Assembly: GCA_022843165.1 (NCBI GenBank)
Contig: JALHOD010000011.1
Coordinates: forward strand, 1-64,000
Direction: 5' to 3'
Length of the DNA stretch: 64,000 bases
Origin: Pseudorhodoplanes sp.
GTDB lineage: Bacteria; Pseudomonadota; Alphaproteobacteria; Rhizobiales; Xanthobacteraceae
In this document: piece after piece, positions 1-8,955 of the stretch
Layout: each line of letters opens with the position of its first letter
Numbering within the stretch: position 1 is the first letter of the stretch
Translations under genes and position numbers: made by a program
The notes under the pieces: model-generated
Database searches by the model: none
Seen by the model: the letters and a program-made list of their open reading frames with translations, nothing else
Told to the model about the DNA's origin: nothing

Positions 1-74
1 TGGCTGGGGAACTAGGATTCGAACCTAGATTAACGGAGTCAGAGTCCGCTGTTCTACCGTTGAACTATTCCCCA
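1..74 (-). tRNA. tRNA-Gln (anticodon CUG)
   Basis: Read on the minus strand this folds as a complete cloverleaf. The acceptor arms are TGGGGAA and TTCCCCA, the D-stem is GTTC/GAAC, and the anticodon stem GCGGA/TCCGT encloses loop CTCTGAC, giving anticodon CTG. The T-arm contains the usual TTCGAATC. The 3' CCA is encoded and the discriminator base is G. The anticodon reads CAG (Gln), and the weak U-A start of the acceptor stem fits glutamine tRNAs. The gene abuts the window edge but appears whole. Confidence 0.95.
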
Positions 75-185
75 CCAGGGCCGGGGCACTGCATACACGC
101 GTCGTTTTGAAACTTCAAATCGCCGGTCGCGGGCGATCGGCAGCAGCCGGCGGGGCGTCAATGCCGCCGGGGGCGGCCGGTTCCC

Positions 186-1367
186 TTACGCCGTCTCCAG
201 CGCCGCCAGCAAATCCTCCACGATGTCGTCGGGATGCTCCAGCCCGCAGGACAGCCGCACCAGCCCGTCGCTGATGCCGAGTTCGGCCCGCTGTTCCGGC
301 TTCAGCCGCTGATGCGTGGTGGTGGCGGGATGCGTGATCAGGCTCTTGGCGTCGCCGAGATTGTTGGAAATCCGCACCAGCTTGAGCGCGTCCAGGAAGC
401 GGAACGCCGCCGCCTTGCCGCCCTTGATCTCGAACGAGACGAGAGTCGACCCGCCGCGCATCTGTTTGCGAATGATCGCGGCCTGCGGATGATCCGGGCG
501 GCCGCAGAAGATCAGTCGGGAAATCTTGGGCTGCTCGGCCAGCGCGACCGAGACCGCGGCGGCGGTGTCGGTCTGGCGGCGCACCCGCACGGCGAGAGTT
601 TCCAGCCCTTTCAGCAGCACCCAGGCGTTGAACGGCGACATCGACGGCCCGGTCTGCCGCAGCAGGGTATGGATATTGTCCATGATGAATTTTTCCGATC
701 CTAGGATCACACCGCCGAGGCAGCGGCCCTGGCCGTCGATATGCTTGGTGGCGGAATAGACCACGCAATCGGCGCCGAGCGCGAGCGGGCTCTGCCAGAG
801 CGGGGTGGAGAACACATTGTCCACCGTCACGGTCGCGCCGGCGTCATGCGCGATCTTCGACACCGCCTCGATGTCGATCACTTCCAGCGTGGGATTGGCC
901 GGCGTCTCCATGAAGAAGGTTTTCGTGTTCGGGCGTACCGCCTTGCGCCACTGATCGAGATCGGTGCCGTCGACCAGCGTCGACGTCACGCCGAAGCGCG
1001 GCAGCAATTCCTCGACGATGTAGAGGCACGAGCCGAACAGGGCTTTCGACGACACGACGTGATCGCCGGCCTTCACCTGTCCCATCAGGGCGAGGGTGAC
1101 TGCGGCCATGCCGGTTGCGGTCGCGCGCGCGGCCTCGGCGCCTTCGAATTCCGCCATGCGGCGCTCGAACATCGTCACCGTCGGATTGGAGAAGCGCGAA
1201 TACTGATACCCGGGCTCTTCGCCGGTGAATCGCTTCTCGGCCTGCAGGGCGCTGTCATAGACATAGCCCTGCGTGAGAAACAAAGCTTCCGAGGTTTCGC
1301 CGAATTGCGAGCGGAGCGTGCCGCTATGCACCAGACGGGTTTCGGGACGGTAGCGGGACGCAGGCAT
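186..1367 (-). CDS. metZ: O-succinylhomoserine sulfhydrylase
   Basis: PLP enzyme of the Cys/Met metabolism family that makes homocysteine directly from O-succinylhomoserine and sulfide, a cytoplasmic step of methionine synthesis. The 393-residue product has the usual family length. The PLP-binding lysine lies in SATKHIDGQGR (about Lys208), and SRFSNPTV near residue 57 supplies substrate-binding residues. The HIDGQGR sequence favours MetZ over cystathionine synthase or lyase. The ATG is chosen because GAAGGAGG lies just upstream; an earlier in-frame start would run into the riboswitch. The gene stands alone behind a promoter, SAM-II riboswitch and terminator, so repression by S-adenosylmethionine is expected. 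Confidence 0.93.
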   Translation of the reverse strand: MPASRYRPETRLVHSGTLRSQFGETSEALFLTQGYVYDSALQAEKRFTGEEPGYQYSRFSNPTVTMFERRMAEFEGAEAARATATGMAAVTLALMGQVKAGDHVVSSKALFGSCLYIVEELLPRFGVTSTLVDGTDLDQWRKAVRPNTKTFFMETPANPTLEVIDIEAVSKIAHDAGATVTVDNVFSTPLWQSPLALGADCVVYSATKHIDGQGRCLGGVILGSEKFIMDNIHTLLRQTGPSMSPFNAWVLLKGLETLAVRVRRQTDTAAAVSVALAEQPKISRLIFCGRPDHPQAAIIRKQMRGGSTLVSFEIKGGKAAAFRFLDALKLVRISNNLGDAKSLITHPATTTHQRLKPEQRAELGISDGLVRLSCGLEHPDDIVEDLLAALETA

Positions 1368-1387
1368 CGCGGCCTCCTTCGGCCAAT

Positions 1388-1421
1388 AAAAAACCCGGCC
1401 GGGGGAAATCCTCGGGCCGGG
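1388..1421 (-). terminator. Rho-independent attenuator between riboswitch and metZ
   Basis: On the minus strand CCCGGCC pairs with GGCCGGG across a 14-base loop and is followed directly by six T residues. It lies after the SAM-II aptamer and 20 bases before the metZ start codon, so it fits a ligand-controlled attenuator. That SAM binding decides termination is inference; many SAM-II elements are thought to act on translation. Confidence 0.75.
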
Positions 1422-1433
1422 CACATGCGTCCC

Positions 1434-1491
1434 CGACCTTTTAGCGCCTTGTTTAACGTGGCGGCAAGCCGGCCGGCTCAAATGACCACGG
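1434..1491 (-). promoter_or_regulatory. SAM-II riboswitch (metA-type)
   Basis: The minus strand contains the segments typical of alphaproteobacterial SAM-II aptamers in order: CGTGGTCATTTGAGCCGG, then GGCTTGC, CCACGTTAAACAAG, GCGCTAAAAGG. The first pairing P1 is CGTGG (1490-1486) with CCACG (1461-1457). The A-rich GCTAAAAGG at the 3' side is the part that forms the SAM-binding pseudoknot in the family. Position ahead of metZ agrees with known usage. The third base after CGTGG is C where G is common. Confidence 0.92.
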
Positions 1492-1502
1492 ATCAGGATT
1501 TT

Positions 1503-1531
1503 TGAATACGACGGGGAATGAGGGCCGTCAA
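1503..1531 (-). promoter_or_regulatory. Candidate sigma-70 promoter of metZ
   Basis: Minus-strand TTGACG (1531-1526) and TATTCA (1508-1503) are separated by 17 bases. The riboswitch begins about a dozen bases after the -10 box, so the transcript would start with the aptamer, as expected for SAM-II leaders. Confidence 0.6.
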
Positions 1532-1555
1532 GCCGCGACGCAGGGCCTTTGTTAA

Positions 1556-1689
1556 TGCGCCCTTTCCCCTTGTGGGAGAGGGCCGCGTCAGCGGTTCAAC
1601 AACCGCTGACGGGTGAGGGGGCAGACTCCTCACCCAACCTTGCGCGTTGAACTTCAGAGGAACCGTCTCCCACAAGGGGAGAGGGCGCA
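1556..1689. repeat. Palindromic intergenic element
   Basis: The ends are imperfect inverted repeats of about 24 bases: TGCGCCCTTTCCCCTTGTGG at 1556 is answered by CCACAAGGGGAGAGGGCGCA at 1670-1689. Nested inside is a perfect hairpin, GTCAGCGGTT/AACCGCTGAC, and a GGGTGAGG/CCTCACCC pair. Elements with CCCCTTGTGGGAGAGGG ends are abundant between genes in Rhizobiales genomes. No coding content. It lies between the metZ promoter and the 3' end of the molybdenum hydroxylase gene. Confidence 0.7.
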
Positions 1690-1717
1690 AATGCGGGCGC
1701 TGTCATTGCTGCGACCC

Positions 1718-4096
1718 TTATGCTGCGCCTTGCTTCGCCGCCTGGATCGCGGTCCAGACCCGCGCCGGGGAAGCCGGCATGTCGATGTGCCGGATGCCGT
1801 AGACCGACAGCGCATCCACGATCGCGTTCATCACCGAAGTGAGGGCGCCGGCGCAGCCGGCCTCGCCGCAGCCCTTGGTGCCGAGCGGATTGGTTTTTGC
1901 CGGCACCGGATGGCTGACAAAGCCGATCGGCGGCGCGTGATGCGCGCGCGGCATCGCGTAATCCATGAACGAGCCGGACAGGATCTGTCCGTCGCTGTCG
2001 TAGCACACGTTTTCCATCAGCGCCTGGCCGATGCCCTGCAGCACGCCGCCGTGCACTTGCCCCTCGACCAGCAGCGGATTGATCAGGTTGCCGAAATCGT
2101 TGACCGAGGAATATGTCACGACCTCCACCACGCCGGTATCGGGATCGATCTCGACTTCCGCGACATGGCAACCGTTCGGGAAGGCGGAGGGAACGGACTC
2201 GCTCGCATGTTTCACGTCGAGCGATTGCGGCTCGCCGGCGGGCAATTGCAGGCCGCCACGGATTTTCTCCGCCAGCTCCATGATGCCGATGGCGCGGTCG
2301 GTGCCCGCGATCACGAAGCGGCCTTTGTCGAACTCGATGTCGGAGGCGGAGGCTTCCAGCACATGCGAGGCGATCGCCTTGCCTTGTTCGATCACCTTCG
2401 CAGACGCCTCCACGATTGCCGCGCCGCTGGCGGTGATGGAGCGCGAGCCGCCGGTGCCGCCGCCCGCGATCAGTTCGTCGCTGTCGCCCTGCAACAGCCG
2501 GATGCGGTGGAAGGGGATGCCCAGTTGCGCCGACAGCACCTGCGCGAACGGCGCGGCATGGCCCTGTCCGTAATCCAGCGTGCCGGTGATGATGGTAACG
2601 TCGCCGTTCGGCTCGAAACGGATGCCGCCCATTTCCTTGTTCGGCGGCGCGGTGACTTCGAGATAGCAGCCGATGCCGAGCCCGCGCAATTTGCCGCGTT
2701 TCCTGCTGTCGCGCTTGCGGGCGGCAAATCCCTTGATGTCGGCCTTGTCGATCGCTTCCTTGAAGATCGCGGGGAAATCGCCGCTGTCATATGTCATGCC
2801 GGACGAGGCGGAATAGGGAATCTGCGAGGGCCGGATGTGGTTCTTCCGGCGCAGCGCGAGGCGGTCGAGGCCCATCTCGGTCGCCGCGGCGTCGATCAGC
2901 CGCTCCATGTAGTAATTGCCTTCCGGGCGGCCGGCGCCGCGATAGGCCGACACATGCGTGGTGTTGGTGAACATGCACTTCGCCGAGACTTCGAGCAGCG
3001 GCGTCCGGTAGACGCTGGCGACATTCTTCACCGCGTTCAGCGTGCCGGCGAGCGGACCGACGGTCGCCAGGAACGCGCCCATATTGGCAAAACTGGTCAG
3101 CCGCACCGCCAGGAAATGGCCGTCCTTGTCGAGTGCGAGTTCGCCGGTGACCTCGTGGTCGCGGCCGTGATGATCGGAGACGAAGCTTCCCGACCGGTCG
3201 TCGGTCCATTTCACCGGACGGCCGAGCATGCGCGAGGCATGCAGGATGCCGACATATTCCGGATAGACCGTCGCCTTCATGCCGAACGAACCGCCGACAT
3301 GGCCGGTGAGAATGCGCACCTTCTCGGGCGGCGCTTTCAGGATGTCGACGAGCTGGCCCTTGAGGCCGAACACGCCCTGGCTGGCGGAATGCAGAGTCCA
3401 GTGCTCGCGCGCCTTGTCGTAGACGCCCACCGCCGAGCGCGGCTCCATCGCCGCCACGATCAGGCGCGTGTTGCGCATCGAGAGTTTTGTCACATGCGCG
3501 GCCTGCGCGAAGGCGGCGGCGACTTTCTCGCTGTCGCCGTAATGGTAGTCGAGGGCGACATTGCCCGGCACGTCCTCGAACAATTGCGGGGCGCCGGGCT
3601 TGGCCGCCGCGCTCGCCAGCGTGACGGCGGGCAGGGGATCGATGGTGACGCCGACCGCTTCGGCGGCGTCCTTCGCCTGCAGCAAGGTCTCCGCCACCAC
3701 GATCGCGACCGGATCGCCGACAAAACGCACCTTGTCGCCGGCCAAGGCCGGGCGCAGCGGCTTTTTCATCTCGGAGCCGTCGCGGTTCTTGAGCGGCACG
3801 CCGCATTTCAGCGTGCCGTAAGCGGCGAGATCGGCGGCGGTATAGATGCCCAGCACGCCCGGCATCGCCCTGGCGGCTGCGGTGTCGATGCCCCTGATCA
3901 CGCCATGCGCGTGGGTCGAGCGCACGACCACGGCATGGGCCTGACCGGGCAATTGCAGATCGTCGGTATAGCGGCCCTGGCCCTGAACCAGGACCGGGTC
4001 CTCGGTCCGGGGGACGGGCTGGCCGATGCCGAATTTGGCGAAGGCCCAGTCGTCGGTTGCGGACGCCGGAGCGGGGGGCTTGGTCTGCACGGTCAT
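1718..4096 (-). CDS. Xanthine dehydrogenase/CO dehydrogenase-family molybdopterin-binding large subunit
   Basis: 792-residue CoxL/XdhB-type large subunit, expected to hold the molybdenum-pterin cofactor and hydroxylate an aldehyde, purine or other carbon centre. Seen in order: N-terminal a/b hammerhead (about 30-150), GGSFGMK pterin loop, AYRGAGRPEG active-site loop, and GTKGCGEAGCAG near the C-terminus with the catalytic glutamate (about Glu745). The loop AYRGAGRPE is not the AYRCSFR of true form-I CO dehydrogenase, so the substrate is open. The Fe-S and FAD subunits that normally accompany it are absent nearby; its upstream neighbour is divergent. A second, unlinked operon must supply them, or the protein partners with another enzyme. 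Confidence 0.88.
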   Translation of the reverse strand: MTVQTKPPAPASATDDWAFAKFGIGQPVPRTEDPVLVQGQGRYTDDLQLPGQAHAVVVRSTHAHGVIRGIDTAAARAMPGVLGIYTAADLAAYGTLKCGVPLKNRDGSEMKKPLRPALAGDKVRFVGDPVAIVVAETLLQAKDAAEAVGVTIDPLPAVTLASAAAKPGAPQLFEDVPGNVALDYHYGDSEKVAAAFAQAAHVTKLSMRNTRLIVAAMEPRSAVGVYDKAREHWTLHSASQGVFGLKGQLVDILKAPPEKVRILTGHVGGSFGMKATVYPEYVGILHASRMLGRPVKWTDDRSGSFVSDHHGRDHEVTGELALDKDGHFLAVRLTSFANMGAFLATVGPLAGTLNAVKNVASVYRTPLLEVSAKCMFTNTTHVSAYRGAGRPEGNYYMERLIDAAATEMGLDRLALRRKNHIRPSQIPYSASSGMTYDSGDFPAIFKEAIDKADIKGFAARKRDSRKRGKLRGLGIGCYLEVTAPPNKEMGGIRFEPNGDVTIITGTLDYGQGHAAPFAQVLSAQLGIPFHRIRLLQGDSDELIAGGGTGGSRSITASGAAIVEASAKVIEQGKAIASHVLEASASDIEFDKGRFVIAGTDRAIGIMELAEKIRGGLQLPAGEPQSLDVKHASESVPSAFPNGCHVAEVEIDPDTGVVEVVTYSSVNDFGNLINPLLVEGQVHGGVLQGIGQALMENVCYDSDGQILSGSFMDYAMPRAHHAPPIGFVSHPVPAKTNPLGTKGCGEAGCAGALTSVMNAIVDALSVYGIRHIDMPASPARVWTAIQAAKQGAA

Positions 4097-4281
4097 GGGG
4101 GAGTCGGTTTCCGGGGCGGGCCACCTGAATTAGCCATCAAACCGGCTTCCGGCAAGAAAGCCCGGCCGAATGCCAGCATCCCGTCGCTTGCAAGACGGCG
4201 CTCCGCTGCTAGACTCTGCCTGAACTTTAGACATCAGCGCCGCCTCCGAAGGCAGGATTTCGGCGCGGCAGGACGTAATTT

Positions 4282-5442
4282 ATGACTGACGAGGTCCGGG
4301 CGTCCGGCCTCGATCCCGTGCGCAAAGACCCGCCGCGCGACCCCTCGTCGCCGGCCTGTGCGAACGACATGCGATCCCCGCGGGATCGGGACACGCCCTC
4401 ACATCCGCACCCGGACGGACACCGGGAGGCGGGCCATGCCGGCGCGGCTGCCGGAACGGATCTCTGTGGCCCGACCTACGCCGCGCTCGATCTGGGCACC
4501 AACAATTGCCGGCTGCTGGTGGCGCGTGCGACCCATGACGGCTTCCGGGTCATCGACGCATTTTCCCGCATCATCCGGCTGGGCGAGGGCATCACCGCGT
4601 CCCGCCGGCTGAGCGAGGCCGCGATCCTGCGCGCGCTCGACGCGCTCGCGGTCTGCCGCGACAAGATGCGCAACCGCGGCGTCACCCGCGCCCGCCTGAT
4701 CGCGACCGAAGCCTGCCGGCTGGCCGAGAACGGCGAGGATTTTCTGCTCCGCGTGCGCGAGAAGGTCGGCATCGACCTCGAGATCGTGGACCGCGAGACC
4801 GAGGCGCTGCTGGCCGCCACCGGCTGCACGCCGCTGATCGATCCCGATGCGCGCGGCGTCGTGCTGTTCGATATCGGCGGCGGCTCGTCCGAACTCGTCA
4901 AGCTCACCAGCACGATGGATTCGCGGCGCGGCCCGCCGCCGCCGGACTTGCGCAGCTGGATCTCGCTGCCGGTCGGTGTGGTCACGCTCGCCGAACGCCA
5001 CGGCGGCATCGACGTCACGCGCGAGATGTTCGAGGCGATGATCGCGGAAGTCGCCTTGCAGCTCGCCCCATTCGCCGCGCAGAATAACGGTCACAATCCG
5101 CAGGAGATCCATCTGCTCGGCACCTCGGGCACGGTGACCACGATTGCCGGCGTGCATCTCGGCCTGCGCCGCTATGACCGCCGCCGCGTCGACGGCTGCT
5201 GGATGAGCGAGGGCGAAGTCACCGGCGTGATCGAAAACCTGCTGGCGATGTCCTATCAGGACCGCGTCGCCAATGCCTGTATCGGGTCCGAGCGCGCCGA
5301 CCTTGTGCTTGCGGGTTGCGCCATACTGGAAGCGATCCGCCGCGCGTTTCCCTGCACACGGCTGCGCGTCGCCGATCGCGGCCTGCGCGAGGGCATGCTG
5401 GTGCAGATGATGCGCGCCGATGGCGTGTGGGGCGCACATTGA
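4282..5442 (+). CDS. ppx: Exopolyphosphatase / pppGpp phosphatase (Ppx/GppA family)
   Basis: Actin/Hsp70-fold phosphatase acting on polyphosphate or pppGpp. Motifs: [13 protein letters not shown] (phosphate-1 loop, about residue 69), the catalytic Glu in [24 protein letters not shown] (phosphate-2 loop) and [13 protein letters not shown]. The 386 residues match the short alphaproteobacterial form without the C-terminal HD domain. The first 60 residues are low-complexity, rich in Asp, Pro and His, and not conserved-looking. The ATG follows AGGACG at a plausible spacing, but an internal start cannot be excluded. Its stop overlaps the TTG start of rlmE, so the two are translationally coupled, an arrangement common in Rhizobiales. 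Confidence 0.9.
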   Translation: MTDEVRASGLDPVRKDPPRDPSSPACANDMRSPRDRDTPSHPHPDGHREAGHAGAAAGTDLCGPTYAALDLGTNNCRLLVARATHDGFRVIDAFSRIIRLGEGITASRRLSEAAILRALDALAVCRDKMRNRGVTRARLIATEACRLAENGEDFLLRVREKVGIDLEIVDRETEALLAATGCTPLIDPDARGVVLFDIGGGSSELVKLTSTMDSRRGPPPPDLRSWISLPVGVVTLAERHGGIDVTREMFEAMIAEVALQLAPFAAQNNGHNPQEIHLLGTSGTVTTIAGVHLGLRRYDRRRVDGCWMSEGEVTGVIENLLAMSYQDRVANACIGSERADLVLAGCAILEAIRRAFPCTRLRVADRGLREGMLVQMMRADGVWGAH

Positions 5443-6137
5443 CCACGCGCGCAAAAGATCGTCTCAAAACCCGCGTCAAGACCGGCAAGCGGCGCTCGCT
5501 GTCCTCGAAGCTCTGGCTGGAGCGCCAGCTCAACGATCCTTATGTCGCGCAGGCCAAGCGCGAGGGTTATCGCTCGCGCGCCGCCTACAAGCTGATCGAG
5601 ATCGACGACAAGTTCCATTTCCTCAAGCCCGGCGGCCGCGTGGTCGATCTCGGCGCTGCGCCCGGCGGCTGGAGCCAGATCGCGGCCAGGCGCGTCGGCG
5701 CCGCCGACGGCAAGGGCCGGGTCATCGCCATCGACATTCTCGAAATGGAAGCCATTCCCGGCGTCGATTTCATGCGGATCGACTTTCTCGACCCGGCCGC
5801 GCCTGACATCCTGAAAGAGAAACTCGGCGGGCTCGCCAATGTGGTGTTCTCCGACATGGCCGCCAACACCACCGGCCACCGCAAGACCGACCATCTGCGC
5901 ATCGTGGCGCTGGTCGAGGCGGCGGCGGAATTCGCCGCCGAGGTGCTGGCGCCGGGCGGGGTGTTTCTCGCGAAGGTGATCCAGGGCGGCACCGAGGGCG
6001 AATTGCTCACGATGCTCAAGCGCTCTTTCACGAGCGTGAAACACGTGAAGCCGCAGGCCTCGCGCGCCGATTCCGCCGAGCTTTACGTGCTCGCCACCGG
6101 CTTCCGCGGCGCTAGACCCACAGAAAAATCCGGTTAA
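5439..6137 (+). CDS. rlmE: 23S rRNA 2'-O-methyltransferase RlmE (FtsJ/RrmJ)
   Basis: SAM-dependent 2'-O-methylation of U2552 in the A-loop of 23S rRNA during late 50S assembly. The SAM loop [15 protein letters not shown] and the K-D-K-E tetrad are visible: Lys in SRAAYKLIE, Asp in SDMAAN, Lys in FLAKVIQGG, Glu in [10 protein letters not shown]. The start is TTG, overlapping the ppx TGA (TTGA); the preceding in-frame residues encode unrelated ppx shadow sequence. With this start the product is 232 residues, the family norm plus a short basic N-terminus ([19 protein letters not shown]) that could contact RNA. Confidence 0.92.
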   Translation: MTTRAKDRLKTRVKTGKRRSLSSKLWLERQLNDPYVAQAKREGYRSRAAYKLIEIDDKFHFLKPGGRVVDLGAAPGGWSQIAARRVGAADGKGRVIAIDILEMEAIPGVDFMRIDFLDPAAPDILKEKLGGLANVVFSDMAANTTGHRKTDHLRIVALVEAAAEFAAEVLAPGGVFLAKVIQGGTEGELLTMLKRSFTSVKHVKPQASRADSAELYVLATGFRGARPTEKSG

Positions 6138-6150
6138 TCTCCGAACCGGA
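6129..6150 (+). terminator. Hairpin at the end of rlmE
   Basis: TCCGGTT and AACCGGA form a perfect 7-bp stem with an 8-base loop that straddles the rlmE stop codon. No T-tract follows, so it may act as an RNA-stabilising hairpin rather than an intrinsic terminator. Confidence 0.35.
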
Positions 6151-6188
6151 CGGACGTCCGCCGCGACCATCCCTCAGGAGGGGCGCAC

Positions 6189-7481
6189 ATGCTTGGGTTC
6201 AGACTGGCAGCAATGATGACGCTGATTGCGCCGCTGCTGCTCGCAGCCCCGCAACGGGCGGACGCCTTCGGCGCGCTGGCGATCGATTCCCATCACGGCT
6301 CCTCCTACGGTTTTTCGTTCCAGCAGCCGAGCGCTGAGGCCGCGCGCAATCTCGCGGTCTCCAAATGCGGCGCGAACTGCAAGGCCGTCGTCTATTTCCG
6401 CAACACCTGCGCCGCCTATGCCGCCGACCAGGCCGAAGGCTCCACCGTGTATGGCTGGGGTTACGCGCCCAACAAGGAGAAGGCGCAATCGCTCGCCATG
6501 GGCTATTGCAAAAAGACCGGCTCGGCCTGCCAGATCCGGGTCTGGGCCTGCGAAGGGCCGACCCGCAACGACGGCACCGCGCGATCCGACGATGCCGTGA
6601 TCGCGTCATTGCCGTCGTCGGCCACCCGCAATACCACGCCGCAGGCGTCGATCCAGTTGCCGCAACAGCCCGCGCCGGTTCCTGCGCCCGTGCCGCAGCA
6701 GGCCGCGCCGCTGCCGGCGGTTGCTCCGCCTGCGCTTCCGCAATTCAGCAATGACGGCGCGCGCCGCGTCGCGCTGGTGATCGGCAACGACCGCTACGAC
6801 AATCTCGATCCGCTGCAAAAGGCGGTAAACGACGCGCGTGCGGTCGGCGACACGCTGGCGCGGCTCGGTTTTGAGGTGATCCGCATCGAGAATGCGCCGC
6901 GCCGCGCGATGAACCAGAAGCTGGTCGAATTCACCGGCAAGATCGGCCGTGGCGACACCGCCTTCTTCTTCTATGCCGGCCACGGCGTGGAGGTAAAAGG
7001 CATCAACTATCTGCTGCCGGTCGACACGCCGCAGGCGCGTGACGGCGAGGAGGGACTGGTCACCGGCGAAGGCATTCCCGCCGACAGCATCATCGAACGC
7101 ATGCAGGAGCGCGGCGCCAAGGTGTCCTTGCTGGTGCTGGATGCCTGCCGCGACAATCCTTTCAAGAAGCCGGGCACGCGCGGCATCGGCGGCACGCGCG
7201 GATTGGGGTTGATGACCGCGCCGGAAGGCGTGTTTGTTCTCTACTCGGCTGGACTCGGTCAGACCGCGCTCGACCGGCTGTCGGACAAGGACTCCAACCC
7301 GAATTCGGTGTTCACCCGCACCTTCGTCTCGCAACTGGCGAAACCCGGCGTCAGCCTGCAGCAGGTGGCAAAAGACACCCAGCTTGAGGTGCGCCGCCTG
7401 GCCGGCAGCATCAATCATCCGCAGATGCCGGCCTATTACGACCAGATCCTCGGCCAGTTCACGCTGGCGCCGGCGCGCTGA
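6189..7481 (+). CDS. Secreted caspase-family protein with N-terminal DUF4189 domain
   Basis: 430 residues. A signal peptide (about 1-26, ending ADA) is followed by a Cys-rich DUF4189 domain (about 28-120; WGYAPNKEKAQSLA, VWACEG), a Pro/Ala/Gln linker (about 148-185), and a peptidase C14 fold from RVALVIGNDRYD onward. The catalytic pair is His265 (FYAGHGVE) and Cys320 (VLDACRDNPF). Such bacterial orthocaspases are usually Arg/Lys-specific and exported; substrates are unknown. AGGAGGGG precedes the ATG at good spacing. It faces a second caspase-fold gene across a small membrane protein. The catalytic pair is intact, so activity is plausible. Confidence 0.9.
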   Translation: MLGFRLAAMMTLIAPLLLAAPQRADAFGALAIDSHHGSSYGFSFQQPSAEAARNLAVSKCGANCKAVVYFRNTCAAYAADQAEGSTVYGWGYAPNKEKAQSLAMGYCKKTGSACQIRVWACEGPTRNDGTARSDDAVIASLPSSATRNTTPQASIQLPQQPAPVPAPVPQQAAPLPAVAPPALPQFSNDGARRVALVIGNDRYDNLDPLQKAVNDARAVGDTLARLGFEVIRIENAPRRAMNQKLVEFTGKIGRGDTAFFFYAGHGVEVKGINYLLPVDTPQARDGEEGLVTGEGIPADSIIERMQERGAKVSLLVLDACRDNPFKKPGTRGIGGTRGLGLMTAPEGVFVLYSAGLGQTALDRLSDKDSNPNSVFTRTFVSQLAKPGVSLQQVAKDTQLEVRRLAGSINHPQMPAYYDQILGQFTLAPAR

Positions 7482-7547
7482 GGCCTCTGGCGCTGCGGCC
7501 GGCACTCTCTATATGAGCGAACGGTTCTGATCGGGAGGCCGAAGGGC

Positions 7548-7796
7548 ATGATCTACATCCTCGCCGTTTTCCTGCCGCCGCTGGCGCTGCTGCTGAACGG
7601 CCAGATTTTCTCGGCGATCCTCAATTTCGTGCTGATCGTGCCGTGCTTCATCTTCGGCCTGGTGTTTCCGCTGCTCTGGGCGGTGCCGTCGGCGCATGCC
7701 GTGATCGCGGTCTATATGAACCGCGAGGACCGCAAGCACCGCGAGGTGGTCGACGCGATCCGCAAGCACGGCCCGCCGCCCGGCTACAAGCCGTAA
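7548..7796 (+). CDS. Small Pmp3/YqaE-like membrane protein
   Basis: 82 residues with two hydrophobic segments (about 2-22 and 27-58) and a charged C-terminus (NREDRKHREVVDAIRKHG). The opening MIYILAVFLPPLALLL resembles the YqaE/Pmp3 proteolipid family, which affects membrane potential and salt tolerance in yeast and bacteria; the second helix is longer than usual. GGGAGG precedes the ATG. It lies between two convergent caspase-fold genes, 66 bases after the first and in the same direction, so co-transcription is possible. Function here is unproven. Confidence 0.7.
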   Translation: MIYILAVFLPPLALLLNGQIFSAILNFVLIVPCFIFGLVFPLLWAVPSAHAVIAVYMNREDRKHREVVDAIRKHGPPPGYKP

Positions 7797-7812
7797 TCCG
7801 CGCGCATTCGGC

Positions 7813-8955
7813 TCAGCGCGGGAACGCGCCGGTCCTGCTGTCGACGATGCAGCAGCTCGAGGTCCAGCCGGAAAAATTCTGCCACTTCACCTCGCACCAG
7901 GGATGCCGGCTGTTGCGGTCCTCAGCCGGGCGGCAGCGCCCCACCGTGATCCCGGTCGCGCCCGCGGGCATCGCGGTCACCAGCGGATAATTCGTGCCGG
8001 GGCCTGCGCGCATGTTCTGGATGCCCTGCGAGACATTCGGCAGCACGCGATAGGTCGCCTGCGGCGGCAATGCCGCGACCGGCGGAACCGGTTGCGGCGC
8101 CGGTGGTACGGCCGGCGCGATGATCGCGGGCGCGGCGAGCGGCCGTGCCGGCGCCGGCTCGCCGCCGGTGCGCGCCAGAAAGATGCGGCCGGGGATCTGG
8201 TCGTAATAGGCCGGCAACTGATTGTGCCCGATGCGGGAGGCGAGCTTCGGCACCTCGATCTGCAATTCCTTCGCAACGTCGATCAGGCTGAGATCGGGCC
8301 GCTTCACCAGATCGACAAAGAGGCGCGTGAACACCGAATTGGGATGGCTGTCGTCCGGTCCGAGCCGGTCGAGCGCTTCCTGTCCGGCGCCGGCGGAGAA
8401 CATCACGAACATGCCTTGCCGGGCGTCCATGCGCGACAGCCCGCGCGTCTGTCCGATCGAGCGTCCGCCCGAGGTCTTGAACGGGTTGTTGCGGCAGGCA
8501 TCCAGCACCATGATGGTGGTGGCGGCGCCGCGCTCCCGCAGCCGCTCGGAAATGTCGTCGGCGAGAAAGCCTTCCGACTTGAGCAGGTTCTTCTGCGCGT
8601 CGTTGACGCTCGGCACGTCGGTCGGCAGCAGGTAATTCGCGCCGTCCAGCGCCACGCCGTGACCGGCGAAGAAGAACAGGGCGGTGTCGCCCGGCGCCAC
8701 GCGGGTCTCGAAATCGACCAATGCGCGCGACAGGCGCGACCGGTCGGCATCCAGCACGGTGATGACGTCGAAGCCGAGGCCCTGCAGCGTGGCCGCGATG
8801 GCGCGGGCGTCGCCCTGCGCCTTTTCCAGCGCCGGCACCTCGCGATAGCCGTTGTTGCCGACGACCAGCGCCACGCGCTTCTCCGCGCGGGCCTCCGGCG
8901 CGGGCATCAGGCTCATGGCCAGCAGCAGGAGCGTCATCCAGCGGCAGAATTGCAC
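7813..8955 (-). CDS. Secreted caspase-family protein with C-terminal SH3-like domain
   Basis: 380 residues from a GTG start chosen because AGGAGAAG lies 4-6 bases upstream and it gives a clean signal peptide ending EARA. The peptidase C14 domain starts at RVALVVGNNGY; the catalytic pair is His99 (FFAGHGVA) and Cys154 (LDACRNNPF). A Pro/Ala linker (about 275-310) leads to a bacterial SH3 domain (NMRAGPGTNYPLV ... WCEVKW) of the type that binds cell-wall peptides, with extra cysteines at its end (SSCCI). The N-terminal half resembles the caspase gene transcribed toward it, but the accessory domains differ. A role at the envelope is inferred from the signal peptide and SH3 fold. Confidence 0.88.
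   Translation of the reverse strand: MQFCRWMTLLLLAMSLMPAPEARAEKRVALVVGNNGYREVPALEKAQGDARAIAATLQGLGFDVITVLDADRSRLSRALVDFETRVAPGDTALFFFAGHGVALDGANYLLPTDVPSVNDAQKNLLKSEGFLADDISERLRERGAATTIMVLDACRNNPFKTSGGRSIGQTRGLSRMDARQGMFVMFSAGAGQEALDRLGPDDSHPNSVFTRLFVDLVKRPDLSLIDVAKELQIEVPKLASRIGHNQLPAYYDQIPGRIFLARTGGEPAPARPLAAPAIIAPAVPPAPQPVPPVAALPPQATYRVLPNVSQGIQNMRAGPGTNYPLVTAMPAGATGITVGRCRPAEDRNSRHPWCEVKWQNFSGWTSSCCIVDSRTGAFPR

Noticed and set aside
1613-4285. 890-codon open frame on the plus strand opposite the molybdenum hydroxylase gene
   Set aside because: It is antisense to a gene with full family motifs; its Arg/His-rich translation is typical of GC-rich shadow frames.
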